Shown here: positions 1-7,197 of the stretch, piece after piece
Layout: each line of letters opens with the position of its first letter
Numbering within the stretch: position 1 is the first letter of the stretch
DNA from: Actinacidiphila acidipaludis
GTDB lineage: Bacteria > Actinomycetota > Actinomycetes > Streptomycetales > Streptomycetaceae
Direction: 5' to 3'
Assembly (NCBI RefSeq): GCF_019890725.1
Contig: NZ_JAINZZ010000005.1
Location: forward strand, 62,001 to 126,000
DNA length: 64,000 nucleotides
Program-made: the position numbers and the translations under genes
Notes under the pieces: generated by a model
What the model saw: the letters and a program-made list of their open reading frames with translations, nothing else
What the model was told of the DNA's origin: nothing
Database searches by the model: none

Positions 1-81
1 CAATTCGAACGTGCCGTCCGTGAGCGACGCGGTGCCGGCGTCACCCGGCTGCACGACAAGTGCGGTGGTCGTGTCTTCCAT
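1..81 (-). CDS. Hypothetical protein, N-terminal fragment (cut by window edge)
   Basis: The first 27 codons of a leftward gene are visible, from an ATG at 81 (begins MEDTTTALVV) with a purine-rich AAGGGA-type ribosome site about 9 nt before it. The reading frame stays open to the window edge. The stretch QPGDAGTASLTDGTFEL would suit the start of a small cupin or other beta-rich protein, but that is a guess; no diagnostic motif is visible. Its divergent neighbour is the PASTA lipoprotein gene. Confidence 0.5.
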   Translation of the reverse strand, partial: MEDTTTALVVQPGDAGTASLTDGTFEL

Positions 82-396
82 GGCGCTCTTCCCTTTCAGG
101 GCGATCTCCGCCGGGCCACGCCGAGGGCCGTCACCTGGCGCGCATTGAAAGAAGGACCCTTCGGCGGCGGCACTCGGGTGGATGCGCGGGCGCCCTCATT
201 TTAGTTTCAGACCTGGACATCTTCGAGCGGAAAGACGCCCCCAGCGGCGCCGCCACGCCTGCCCTCGTTCCGGCGTCTGAGCCTCGCCCGGTATCAGCGG
301 CTGTGCGGTGTTCGGTAACGAATCGGTGACTTCGGGCATTCGATTCCGAGGCCGCTGCCACGATCACCCACACACACGACCGAGGGGGGAACACTC
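82..396. other. Divergent intergenic region without a gene
   Basis: These 315 nt separate the leftward partial gene from the rightward lipoprotein gene and must hold both promoters. Short frames overlap here but lack ribosome sites. The only clear signal is the GAGGGGGGA ribosome site just before the ATG at 397. I see no convincing -35/-10 pair or operator. Confidence 0.5.
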
Positions 397-1068
397 ATGC
401 ACGCCCGCAAGGCTGTTGCGATCATCGCCTTACTCACCGCCACCTGCGCAGGGGTCGCCGCCTGCAACCCGGACGCCACCACCGACAGCAGCCGGACGGC
501 GGCTCCCACCGCGACCGCGGCCACAGCCGACACGGCCAAGGCGGTGCCGAACTTCGTCGGCATGGGCCTGCAGGACGCACAGGACGCCGCCCAGGCCAAG
601 GGCTTCCACGACCTGACCTCACACGACGCCACCGGGCAGGGCCGGCATCAGATCCTCGACCGGAACTGGACCGTGTGCGACCAGACGCCCGCCGCAGGCT
701 CCCCCGCCGCCGGCAGCGTCACGATCGACATGGGCGCGGTCAAGACCGACGAGACATGCCCCTCCGCCTCGCCTTCCGCATCACCCACCGCGTCACCCAG
801 CCCGACCCCGTCACCCACCCCGGCCCCCACATCCCCGCACCCCAAGCCCAGCCCCAGGCCGACGCACCACGCGAGCACCAGCAGCGGCGGCAGCGGAGGA
901 ACGTCGTCCAGCAGCGGCGGGAGCGGCGGCGGAAGCACGCACACAGATCCGCCGGTCGACGACCACGGCGGAGCAACCGCGCTGTGCAACGACGGGACGC
1001 TGTCCTTCTCCGCCCACCATCGCGGCACCTGCTCCCACCATGGCGGGGTCGCCGTGTTCTACCACTAG
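397..1068 (+). CDS. PASTA-domain lipoprotein with DUF3761-like C-terminus
   Basis: A 223-aa exported lipoprotein. Residues 1-23 form a signal peptide ending in an A-A-C lipobox (VAAC, Cys23). Residues about 50-115 are PASTA-like (PNFVGMGLQDAQDAAQAKG, then VCDQTPAAGS and VTIDMG), a module known to bind peptidoglycan or beta-lactams. A Pro/Ser/Thr-rich and then Gly/Ser-rich linker (about 120-190) leads to a DUF3761-type tail with ALCNDGT, HHRGTCSHHGGVA. Function is unknown; a cell-wall location is likely. Codon 12 (430-432) is TTA, the rare codon read by bldA tRNA, so translation may be tied to development. The last 4 nt overlap the convergent Asp23-like gene. Confidence 0.85.
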   Translation: MHARKAVAIIALLTATCAGVAACNPDATTDSSRTAAPTATAATADTAKAVPNFVGMGLQDAQDAAQAKGFHDLTSHDATGQGRHQILDRNWTVCDQTPAAGSPAAGSVTIDMGAVKTDETCPSASPSASPTASPSPTPSPTPAPTSPHPKPSPRPTHHASTSSGGSGGTSSSSGGSGGGSTHTDPPVDDHGGATALCNDGTLSFSAHHRGTCSHHGGVAVFYH

Positions 1069-1472
1069 GGGGCCGGGGCATCCGCGTCCGGCGGTGGTGG
1101 CCCGATGATGCGGGTGACCGTGACCACCACCTCGACGGGCTCTGGTGACCCGTCCCCGCTCACGTGGGAGACCACCGCTGCCCGCACCTGATCGCGCACG
1201 TCGCGGGCGACGTCCAGGGCCCGGCGGTCCCGGTCGAGCACGCATCGGACGTCGAGACGCCAACCGGCGGAGCCGGGGACACGGTCGGCGCGGACACCTC
1301 CCTGAGACGACGGGGACGACGGGGACGGCGCGCCGACGGCGCGCCTGACCCAGGTGGCGGCTCCGGCCAGGCGCTGGCCGAGGCCGGGCTGCAGTTCCGC
1401 GACGCCGGGCACGGCCAACGCCGCCCGTGCGGCCACGTGTTGGACGCTCGACGTGTCGCTGTGGTTCATCAT
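1065..1472 (-). CDS. Asp23/Gls24-family-like protein
   Basis: A 135-aa protein with VQHVAARAALAVPGVAEL near the N-terminus and a central V-R-C-V-L-D strand followed by VARDVRDQVRAAV, the strand-helix pattern of Asp23/Gls24 (alkaline shock) proteins. In Firmicutes such proteins sit under the membrane bound to AmaP/DUF2273 partners; in actinomycetes they occur in clusters like this one. It starts 4 nt after the stop of the zinc-motif Asp23-like gene, so the two are cotranscribed with the sigma factor gene (order: sigma, 2127-1477, this gene). Two adjacent ATGs (1472 and 1469) could serve as the start. Confidence 0.7.
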   Translation of the reverse strand: MMNHSDTSSVQHVAARAALAVPGVAELQPGLGQRLAGAATWVRRAVGAPSPSSPSSQGGVRADRVPGSAGWRLDVRCVLDRDRRALDVARDVRDQVRAAVVSHVSGDGSPEPVEVVVTVTRIIGPPPPDADAPAP

Positions 1473-1476
1473 CGGC

Positions 1477-2127
1477 TCACGCGGTGCGTCGGCGGGCAGC
1501 GGCCGGGAACGCGACCGGTTCGAGGATCGACACGAACGTCACGTCGATCCGCCCGACGGCCAGGCCGAGTTGCTGTCGGGCGGCGTCGGCGACGGCTCGG
1601 CGTACCTCGGTTCCGCGCTCGGGCAGGGGCAGTTCGAGGGTGGCTGCCAGTGTCATGGCGACATCCACGACGAGGCCGTCGCTGTGGAGCGTGAGGCGGC
1701 AACTGGCCGCCCGGACGCCGTGGATACGGTCGGCGGCACCGCGCAGCACCTTGGCCGCCTGGACCTCGGCGATGCGCAGGTCCCGCCCGGGGTCGTCCAG
1801 CGGAACCATCCGGCCGAGCCGTGCCTCGGCGCGTACGGCGGTGATGACCCGCTGCGCGACCACGCGGGCACTGGGACGCTGCGTGCGCAGGGTGCGAGTC
1901 GCCCGGTCGAGGGCTGCCAGCCCCTCGACCGCCTGCCGGCAGTACGCGCAGCGTGCGGTGTGCGGATCGGGGTCGTCCGGATGCGCGCGGGCCTGTTTCC
2001 AGGCGTCGCCGACCAGCCGGCCGCAGGGCAGCCGCTCGTCACCGATCAGGCGCGCCGGGTCGTACCCCCGCGCCCGGCCGTCGGATCCGGGCCGCGCGGA
2101 CAGGGCGCGGGCGTCGTCTACCGCCAT
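1477..2127 (-). CDS. Putative anti-sigma zinc-motif protein with Asp23-like domain
   Basis: A 216-aa protein. Residues about 50-65 contain H-T-A-R-C-A-Y-C, the H-x3-C-x2-C signature of zinc-associated anti-sigma (ZAS) domains. The C-terminal half (VLRGAADRIHGVRAA, SDGLVVDVAMTLAATLELPLPE, VRRAVADAARQQLGL) has an Asp23/Gls24-like layout. The ATG at 2127 is chosen because it overlaps the end of the ECF sigma gene (stop 2118-2120), the usual arrangement for a translationally coupled sigma/anti-sigma pair. The open frame extends upstream to 2493 but lies wholly over the sigma gene. Inference: it binds the adjacent sigma factor and links it to envelope stress. No transmembrane segment is evident. 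Confidence 0.7.
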   Translation of the reverse strand: MAVDDARALSARPGSDGRARGYDPARLIGDERLPCGRLVGDAWKQARAHPDDPDPHTARCAYCRQAVEGLAALDRATRTLRTQRPSARVVAQRVITAVRAEARLGRMVPLDDPGRDLRIAEVQAAKVLRGAADRIHGVRAASCRLTLHSDGLVVDVAMTLAATLELPLPERGTEVRRAVADAARQQLGLAVGRIDVTFVSILEPVAFPAAARRRTA

Positions 2128-2765
2128 CCGGCCATCTCCTGGGTCAAGGTCCGCCTGGCCCTGAACAGGCGGCCGCGGACCGTCGGCTCGCTCATGCCCA
2201 CCACCTGCGCGATCTCCGCGTAGGACAACCCGTGCAGCTCCCGCAGGATCCAGCAGGCCCGCTGGTCGGGCCGCAGCCGGCCGAGCGCCGCGGCCAGCGC
2301 GTGCGTGGCCGCGTCGCTCTCCGCCGCGCGCTCCGGCTCTCCGCTCGCGTCGCGAGCCGCTGCCTCGGGCACACTGTCCAGCGGCACGGAGGGCGGGCGA
2401 ACGCGCAGGACGGTGAGGCAGCGGTTGGTGACGACGCGGTACATCCACGTGCCGAACGCCGCGTCCCCGCGAAACCCCGGCAGGCTCCGCCATGCCCGGA
2501 GGAAGGCGTCCTGCACGGCTTCCTCCGCGTCCGGGAGATTGCCCAGCATGTGGTAGGCCAGCGCCAGCAGCGGCGCGCTGTGACGGTGGACCAGTGCGGC
2601 GAAGGCGTCGTCGTCGCCCTCGGCGGCCCGGGCCGCCAGCACCGAGTCGTCCGGCTCAGCGGCTTCTTCCCCGTTCGGCAGCCGCAAGGACGCACCTTCC
2701 GTCCCGTCCGGGTCACGACCCGCGGTCCCGGGCGGGGAGGGCGCTCCGTCTGCTGGCGCATTCAC
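2118..2765 (-). CDS. ECF (sigma-70 family) RNA polymerase sigma factor
   Basis: A 215-aa sigma factor. Region 2 spans about residues 50-115 (FAALVHRHSAPLLALAYHML, then DAEEAVQDAFLRAW and FGTWMYRVVTNRC). Region 4 is near the end (LRPDQRACWILRELHGLSYAEIAQVVG, then TVRGRLFRARRTL), a typical helix-turn-helix that recognises the -35 element. The acidic N-terminal 35 residues are unstructured. The start is GTG at 2765 with an AGGAAG ribosome site. Its 3' end overlaps the putative anti-sigma gene by 10 nt. It is divergent from a second Asp23/Gls24 operon, a likely regulatory target together with its own promoter. Confidence 0.9.
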   Translation of the reverse strand: MNAPADGAPSPPGTAGRDPDGTEGASLRLPNGEEAAEPDDSVLAARAAEGDDDAFAALVHRHSAPLLALAYHMLGNLPDAEEAVQDAFLRAWRSLPGFRGDAAFGTWMYRVVTNRCLTVLRVRPPSVPLDSVPEAAARDASGEPERAAESDAATHALAAALGRLRPDQRACWILRELHGLSYAEIAQVVGMSEPTVRGRLFRARRTLTQEMAGWR

Positions 2766-2954
2766 AGATCACTTCCTACGGGTTCCGGCATCCGGCGGCC
2801 CGCGAAAGGTGCTCCGCGGGGCCACCGACCGTCGCGAGGCGAGCCCGGCTGAACTGCGTCACATAAAAGTGTGACGTTTTCCACCCATTTGTGTCCAACC
2901 TAGTGACGGGCGATCCACCAGGTGCCCACAGCCTCCAGCAGAGGAGCGGACGTC
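2766..2954. promoter_or_regulatory. Divergent promoter region, sigma factor / Asp23 operons
   Basis: The 189-nt interval between the ECF sigma gene and the rightward Asp23 operon. An AT-richer stretch near 2858-2905 (CACATAAAAGTGTGACG and TTGTGTCCAACC) is the most promoter-like part and may hold a sigma-autoregulated promoter. The exact elements cannot be assigned by eye. Confidence 0.4.
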
Positions 2955-3446
2955 ATGACCGACACGGCAACCCGGGCCGACCACGACACGCGCCGGACCG
3001 GCGACTCGGCGCGGCACAAGGACGGGCTCCGCCCGCCGGAGGACCGCGGTACGACCACGATCGCGGACAGCGTCGTGGAGAAGATGGCGGGCATCGCCAC
3101 CCGCGAGGTCCCCGGCGTCCACAACCTCGGCGCGGGCATGGCACGGACCATCGGCGGTGTGCGCGAGCGGATGCCGGGCACGCAGCCCAGCATCACCCGC
3201 GGCGTGCACGTCGAGGTGGGCACAGAGCAGGCAGCCGTCGACCTCGACGTGGTCATCGACTACGGCTACTCCATCGCCGATGTCGTCTCCGACGTCCGCG
3301 TCAACGTCATCTCCGCGCTGGAACGCATGACCGGCCTGGAGGTCGTCGAGGTCAACGTCGCCGTCGACGACATCGAGATCGACGATGACAGCGGCGGTGA
3401 CGGGGGCCGCGACGACCGGGAGAGCGGCCGGCGACGCGTGGCCTGA
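2955..3446 (+). CDS. Asp23/Gls24 family envelope stress response protein
   Basis: A 163-aa protein with the clearest Asp23/Gls24 features in the window: TTIADSVVEKMAGIATREVPGV, a central ITRGVHVEVG, DLDVVIDYGYSI, then VRVNVISALERMTGLEVVEVNVAV. Known homologues form abundant membrane-associated networks and respond to cell-wall stress. The ATG at 2955 follows a GAGGAGCGG ribosome site; an in-frame upstream start at 2922 lacks one. The acidic tail (DIEIDDDS) may be a contact surface. It is first in an operon with the small membrane protein at 3504 and another Asp23-type gene at 3794, divergent from the sigma factor. Confidence 0.9.
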   Translation: MTDTATRADHDTRRTGDSARHKDGLRPPEDRGTTTIADSVVEKMAGIATREVPGVHNLGAGMARTIGGVRERMPGTQPSITRGVHVEVGTEQAAVDLDVVIDYGYSIADVVSDVRVNVISALERMTGLEVVEVNVAVDDIEIDDDSGGDGGRDDRESGRRRVA

Positions 3447-3503
3447 CAGGTCGTGCGGCCGGTGCAGGGAGAGAACCGAGGAGAACCAGAACCGAGGAGA
3501 ACC

Positions 3504-3797
3504 ATGACGTCCACATCGACAGGGCTGCTGACCGGTCTTGCGCTGGGATTCGCGGGATACTTCGGCGGTTTCGGCGCGTTCGTCGTGGTCGCCGTGGTGG
3601 GTCTGGCGGGCCTGGCCATCGGTTACCTGCTGCACCACGGCGACAGTGCCCCGGACTACCTCCGCAGCCGCGGGCAGGACCTGCGCCGCGGTATGGACCG
3701 CCGGCGTGGCCCGTCCCGGCGACGCGACAGTGACGACGACCCCGGAACCCGCTCACCGGCCGGTTCCCGCGACGGCCACAAGGTGCGCGTGCGGTGA
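3504..3797 (+). CDS. Small membrane protein, DUF2273-like partner of Asp23
   Basis: A 97-aa protein. Residues about 8-46 form two closely spaced hydrophobic helices (LLTGLALGFAGYFGGFGAFV, VVAVVGLAGLAIGYLL), followed by an Arg/Asp-rich cytoplasmic tail with RSRGQDLRRGMDRRRG. Small two-helix proteins of the DUF2273 type are standard neighbours of Asp23 genes and tether them to the membrane. The ATG at 3504 has a GAGGAGAACC ribosome site. Note the repeated AACCGAGGAGAACC just upstream (about 3475-3500). It overlaps the next gene by 4 nt (GTGA). Confidence 0.75.
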   Translation: MTSTSTGLLTGLALGFAGYFGGFGAFVVVAVVGLAGLAIGYLLHHGDSAPDYLRSRGQDLRRGMDRRRGPSRRRDSDDDPGTRSPAGSRDGHKVRVR

Positions 3798-4192
3798 ACG
3801 CCCGACCGCCTGACCTGCGACTCGTCGAAGGCGGTGCCGAGCGACTGCCCCCGGCCGCCGTACGGGGCGCGACCGTGGTCCCCGACCGTGTTCTGGCCCG
3901 GCTCACCGACCAGGCGGCTCGTGAGGCCGTCACACGCCACGAGGGCGCGCCGCCCGCCCGGGCCGGTCTTCGTCCGCCTCAATCGTCCGTCAGCGTGCGG
4001 GGCGGTGCGGCATGCATCGCGGTCTCCGTGGACCTGACCTGCCCCGTTGACACCGCGGGAGTCTGTGCTGCGCTGGCCGCCGCCATCGCCGAACGTGTCC
4101 ACGACCTGACCGGCCTGCCTGTCGCCGACACCACGGTGTCCGTCCGTCGGCTCGTCCTCAAGGAGAGCCTGCGACAGCGTCGCGTCCGCTGA
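3794..4192 (+). CDS. Asp23/Gls24-like protein
   Basis: A 132-aa protein that starts with GTG inside the preceding stop (GTGA), so translation is coupled. The core ACIAVSVDLTCPVDTAGVCAALAAAIAERV followed by HDLTGLPVADTTVSVRRLVL matches the strand-helix-strand core of Asp23-type proteins. The N-terminal 70 residues are diverged and basic. Together with 1065-1472, 1477-2127 and 2955-3446 this makes four Asp23-like genes in one 3.1-kb island. A strong terminator hairpin follows at 4236-4273. Confidence 0.7.
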   Translation: MNARPPDLRLVEGGAERLPPAAVRGATVVPDRVLARLTDQAAREAVTRHEGAPPARAGLRPPQSSVSVRGGAACIAVSVDLTCPVDTAGVCAALAAAIAERVHDLTGLPVADTTVSVRRLVLKESLRQRRVR

Positions 4193-4235
4193 CACCGCGG
4201 CATGACAAGAGGCATGACCCTGTGGTGCCCGTTCA

Positions 4236-4273
4236 GGACGGCACCCCGCCCGGCCGCCTGCGGGGTGCCGTCC
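4236..4273. terminator. Bidirectional terminator hairpin
   Basis: A perfect 14-bp inverted repeat (arms 4236-4249 and 4260-4273, GC-rich, 10-nt loop) lies between the convergent Asp23-type and DUF6069-like genes. A second hairpin with 8-bp arms (4279-4286 and 4311-4318) follows. Streptomyces terminators commonly lack a T-run. Confidence 0.75.
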
Positions 4274-4320
4274 GCGGTGGGCCGGCCCGCACACGCGGGC
4301 GCACGCGGGCGCCGGCCCGC

Positions 4321-4773
4321 TCACCGTGCCCGCAGGCGTCGCGCGACCACGGGGACGATGATCGCGCCGGCGATCAGGTGCGCGGCGGCGAGAACGAGCT
4401 GGGTCGACGTCGCGGTGTCCGCCGCCGTGAGCGGCGCGGCGAGGGACAGGGCGAGCAGCGGCAGCGCCGTGCGCAGGTACAGCCGCGCCGGGTTCTTCGC
4501 GAACCGGGCGATCAGCACGACGGCGAAGGTGAACCAGAACGTGACGACCATCGTCCCCATCGCGAACATGCCGACGGTGATCGTCGACGCGTGCTGCGAG
4601 CCCAGGCCGGCGGCCCGCATCGGCACACCGGCGGCCCGGGCGGCCAGGCCCCAGAGTTCGACGACGACGCAGGCCGCGAGCGCCGCCAGGTAGCACACCT
4701 GCCAGACCGGGCGGCGCGCCAGGAAGGAGGCGGGCGGCGTCGGGGATGTACGCGGTGCAGAGGTGACGGACAT
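4321..4773 (-). CDS. DUF6069-like four-helix membrane protein
   Basis: A 150-aa integral membrane protein with four predicted helices: VCYLAALAACVVVELWGLAA, ITVGMFAMGTMVVTFWFTFAVVLI, TALPLLALSLAAPL and LAAAHLIAGAIIVPVVA. It resembles the DUF6069 family common in actinomycetes, whose function is not known. The ATG at 4773 has a GGGAGGAAC ribosome site. It is monocistronic, about 140 nt after the peptide deformylase stop. Nothing in the sequence indicates a substrate. Confidence 0.75.
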   Translation of the reverse strand: MSVTSAPRTSPTPPASFLARRPVWQVCYLAALAACVVVELWGLAARAAGVPMRAAGLGSQHASTITVGMFAMGTMVVTFWFTFAVVLIARFAKNPARLYLRTALPLLALSLAAPLTAADTATSTQLVLAAAHLIAGAIIVPVVARRLRAR

Positions 4774-4911
4774 GGTGTTCCTCCCGGAGACTCGGATCCT
4801 GCGCCTGCACAGAGGCGTCGAACGAGCCGGATGGAATTCGACACCGCCCGCCGGTGAATCCGGGAGAACGTTCCTGACGAGTCGCAGGGCCCGAGTCCTT
4901 CGGGCCGGTGC

Positions 4912-5610
4912 TCAGAGCCCGTTCGGCGCGGGATCGGACTGGGTGTCCGGCAGGGGGAACCCGAGCTCCCGGGCCGCGGTGGCAGGGCTGGGCTGCCGCC
5001 AGTACTGCGCCACGGCCTCGTGGGTCGACAGCGACCGGGTCTCGGCATGGTCGAGGTAGAGCGTGCCGTCGAGGTGGTCCGTCTCGTGCTGGACGATCCG
5101 GGCCGGCCAGCCGGAGAACTCCTCGTCGCTTGCGTTGCCGTACTGGTCCTCGCAGCGCAGCCGGACCCGTTCGGGCCGTGCGACCACGGCCTGCCAGCCG
5201 GGAACGCTCAGACACCCCTCGAAGAACGCGACCCTGCGCTCGCCCACCGGCTCGTAGACCGGATTGACCAGCACCCGGAAGGGCAGCGGCATCCGGCCCC
5301 GCACCTCCCGTACGTCCGCGGGCACCTCCGGCCGGGTCCCGCGCAGCTCGGGAGGCAGTTCGACCGGGTCCTCGATCACGGCGATCCGCAGGGGCAGCCC
5401 GATCTGCGGCGCCGCCAAGCCCACCCCGGGGGCGGCGCGCATGCACTCCTTCATCGCGTCGACGAGGCGGGCCAGCCGCTCCTCGCCCAACTGCCCCTCG
5501 TACGGCAGGGTGGGCTGCCGCAGCACCGGCACCCCCGCCCGGACGATGGGCAGCGGGCGCTCGCCGGTAAGAAGCTCGTCGACAAGGTCGGCCATCGCGT
5601 CGATTCCCAT
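4912..5610 (-). CDS. def: Peptide deformylase
   Basis: A 232-aa metalloenzyme that removes the formyl group from nascent protein N-termini. All three family motifs are intact: G62-VGLAAPQIG (motif 1), E131-GCLSV (metal-binding Cys133) and H175-ETDH (metal His175 and His179, catalytic Glu176). It is longer than the roughly 170-190 aa of housekeeping enzymes, mainly through N- and C-terminal extensions and an insert near 82-100. It lies 16 nt downstream of an MFS exporter gene on the same strand and is not next to fmt/priA, so it may be an extra copy. The pairing suggests resistance to a deformylase inhibitor, but the neighbours alone cannot prove this. Confidence 0.93.
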   Translation of the reverse strand: MGIDAMADLVDELLTGERPLPIVRAGVPVLRQPTLPYEGQLGEERLARLVDAMKECMRAAPGVGLAAPQIGLPLRIAVIEDPVELPPELRGTRPEVPADVREVRGRMPLPFRVLVNPVYEPVGERRVAFFEGCLSVPGWQAVVARPERVRLRCEDQYGNASDEEFSGWPARIVQHETDHLDGTLYLDHAETRSLSTHEAVAQYWRQPSPATAARELGFPLPDTQSDPAPNGL

Positions 5611-5626
5611 TGATCCAGTATTCCCT

Positions 5627-6907
5627 TCACTCCACCAGGGCGGTCTCGCCCGGTCGGCGCCGCGCTGAGGCTTCCCCGCCCGGCTGCGAGGGGCGGGTGC
5701 GCTCGGCCCACGCGGCGAGGGGAGGGCCGGCTACGCCGAGGGCCGCGAAGAACGCGCCGAGCAGCAGCCACCCCGCGTGCCCGAGCCCCAGGACCGCTCC
5801 GGTCAGGACCACGGGCGCGAGGGCCTGGACGGCGTCGAAGCCGATGCCGAGGAGGCCCTGGTACTGCCCCTGCGCATGATCGGGTGCCAGACCGAAGCCG
5901 AGCGCGACGCCGGCCGAGGACTCCCACACCTCCCCGACGCTGTGCACGCCCACGGCCAGGAGGGCGAGCGCCGGAGCCACCCAGACGGGAACGTCGGCCG
6001 TCAGCGCCATCAGCGGGCAGCTGACCAGGAACAGGAACCCGGCGAGGCGGAACGCCCGGCCGCCCTGGCGCGGGGTCTCCACGGTGGATCCGAGTCTGCT
6101 CTGCAGCAGCACGCAGACGCCGCTGTTGGCCGCGTAGACCGCTGCCACCGTCCAGCGTGGTGCGTCGGTGTGGGCGGTCAGCCAGATCGGCAGCAGCAGG
6201 GAGACGGTCTGGTACTGCAGGCCCATGGCGCTGTGGAGCGCGACGAAGGACACGTACGGCCGGTCGCCCAGGACCGACCACCGGCGGTGCTCCTCGGGCC
6301 GGGGCAGCGGCCGGTAGTTCGGGACCCCCGCGAACACGATCAGCCCGGCGCAGGCGAAGCTGGCGGCGTTCGCGAGGATCAGCCCGGTGTAGGCGGGGCG
6401 GGTGCCGATCTCGATGGCGAAGGCCGCCCCCAGGGTGCCCACGACGACACCGAGGTTGACGAACGTGCGGAGTCTGGCCCGGAAGGCTGCCGGGCGTTCC
6501 CCGCCGGCCCGGGCGACGAGCGCACCGCCCGCGGCGCCGCTGGCCGTGGCCGCCAGCCGGTCGAGGGTGGCGACGAGCACGAACGCGAGCCAGCTGTGAA
6601 TGGTGACGAAGGCCGCCATAGTCGCGGCCTGCAGCGCGAGGGTGACCAGCCAGATCGTGCGCGGCCCGTACCGGTCGGCCAGATTCCCCGCCGGAACACC
6701 GGCCGCCAGCCCGCCGAGCCCGGCGATCGTCAGCCCCGCTCCCACCTGGGCCGCGGGGAGGTGCACCACCAACGTGAAGTAGAGGACGGCAGCGGTGTTG
6801 AAGAGACCGTTGCCGACCCTGCTGACGAAGCAGGCGATGATCAGGGCTCGCTGCGCACCGGACTCCGGCCCATCGGGTATCCGTTGCGTGGACGCCCTCC
6901 TGATCAT
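5627..6907 (-). CDS. MFS transporter
   Basis: A 426-aa major facilitator with about 12 hydrophobic helices. The loop 2/3 signature is present (GNLADRYGPRTIWLV, about residues 75-90). The N-terminal 20 residues are cytoplasmic and basic. The ATG at 6907 has almost no ribosome site (ACCTGC before ATG), so initiation may be weak or leaderless. It is the first gene of a two-gene unit with peptide deformylase. Probable role: drug or metabolite efflux; the substrate is unknown. Confidence 0.88.
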   Translation of the reverse strand: MIRRASTQRIPDGPESGAQRALIIACFVSRVGNGLFNTAAVLYFTLVVHLPAAQVGAGLTIAGLGGLAAGVPAGNLADRYGPRTIWLVTLALQAATMAAFVTIHSWLAFVLVATLDRLAATASGAAGGALVARAGGERPAAFRARLRTFVNLGVVVGTLGAAFAIEIGTRPAYTGLILANAASFACAGLIVFAGVPNYRPLPRPEEHRRWSVLGDRPYVSFVALHSAMGLQYQTVSLLLPIWLTAHTDAPRWTVAAVYAANSGVCVLLQSRLGSTVETPRQGGRAFRLAGFLFLVSCPLMALTADVPVWVAPALALLAVGVHSVGEVWESSAGVALGFGLAPDHAQGQYQGLLGIGFDAVQALAPVVLTGAVLGLGHAGWLLLGAFFAALGVAGPPLAAWAERTRPSQPGGEASARRRPGETALVE

Positions 6908-7197
6908 GCAGGTCAGGTTAACAGCGGGCCGTGGGGGTCAGGAGTGTGCGGGCGGCGTCGCGAGGTAGGGGGCGTTCTCCGCGAGCTTCGGGTCCAGCCC
7001 GTACGCGTTCTGGCCTCTGTCGCCTTCCGAGCACAGGCCCCGTGGCCCACCTGGCGGCATCGTGCCGCATGGCGCAATGCGGCCACCTTCTGGATCTTGC
7101 GGCAGCAGTCGCCCTGTCGGCACGGTGCCATCTGCACCGTCCGCCGGTCCACCGACCGATCAGGGCGGAGCGCCACCACCACCAGGGAGGTCGCTCC

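Noticed and set aside
3656..5446. A 596-codon minus-strand frame
   Set aside because: It covers parts of several real genes in different frames, including peptide deformylase; no domain.
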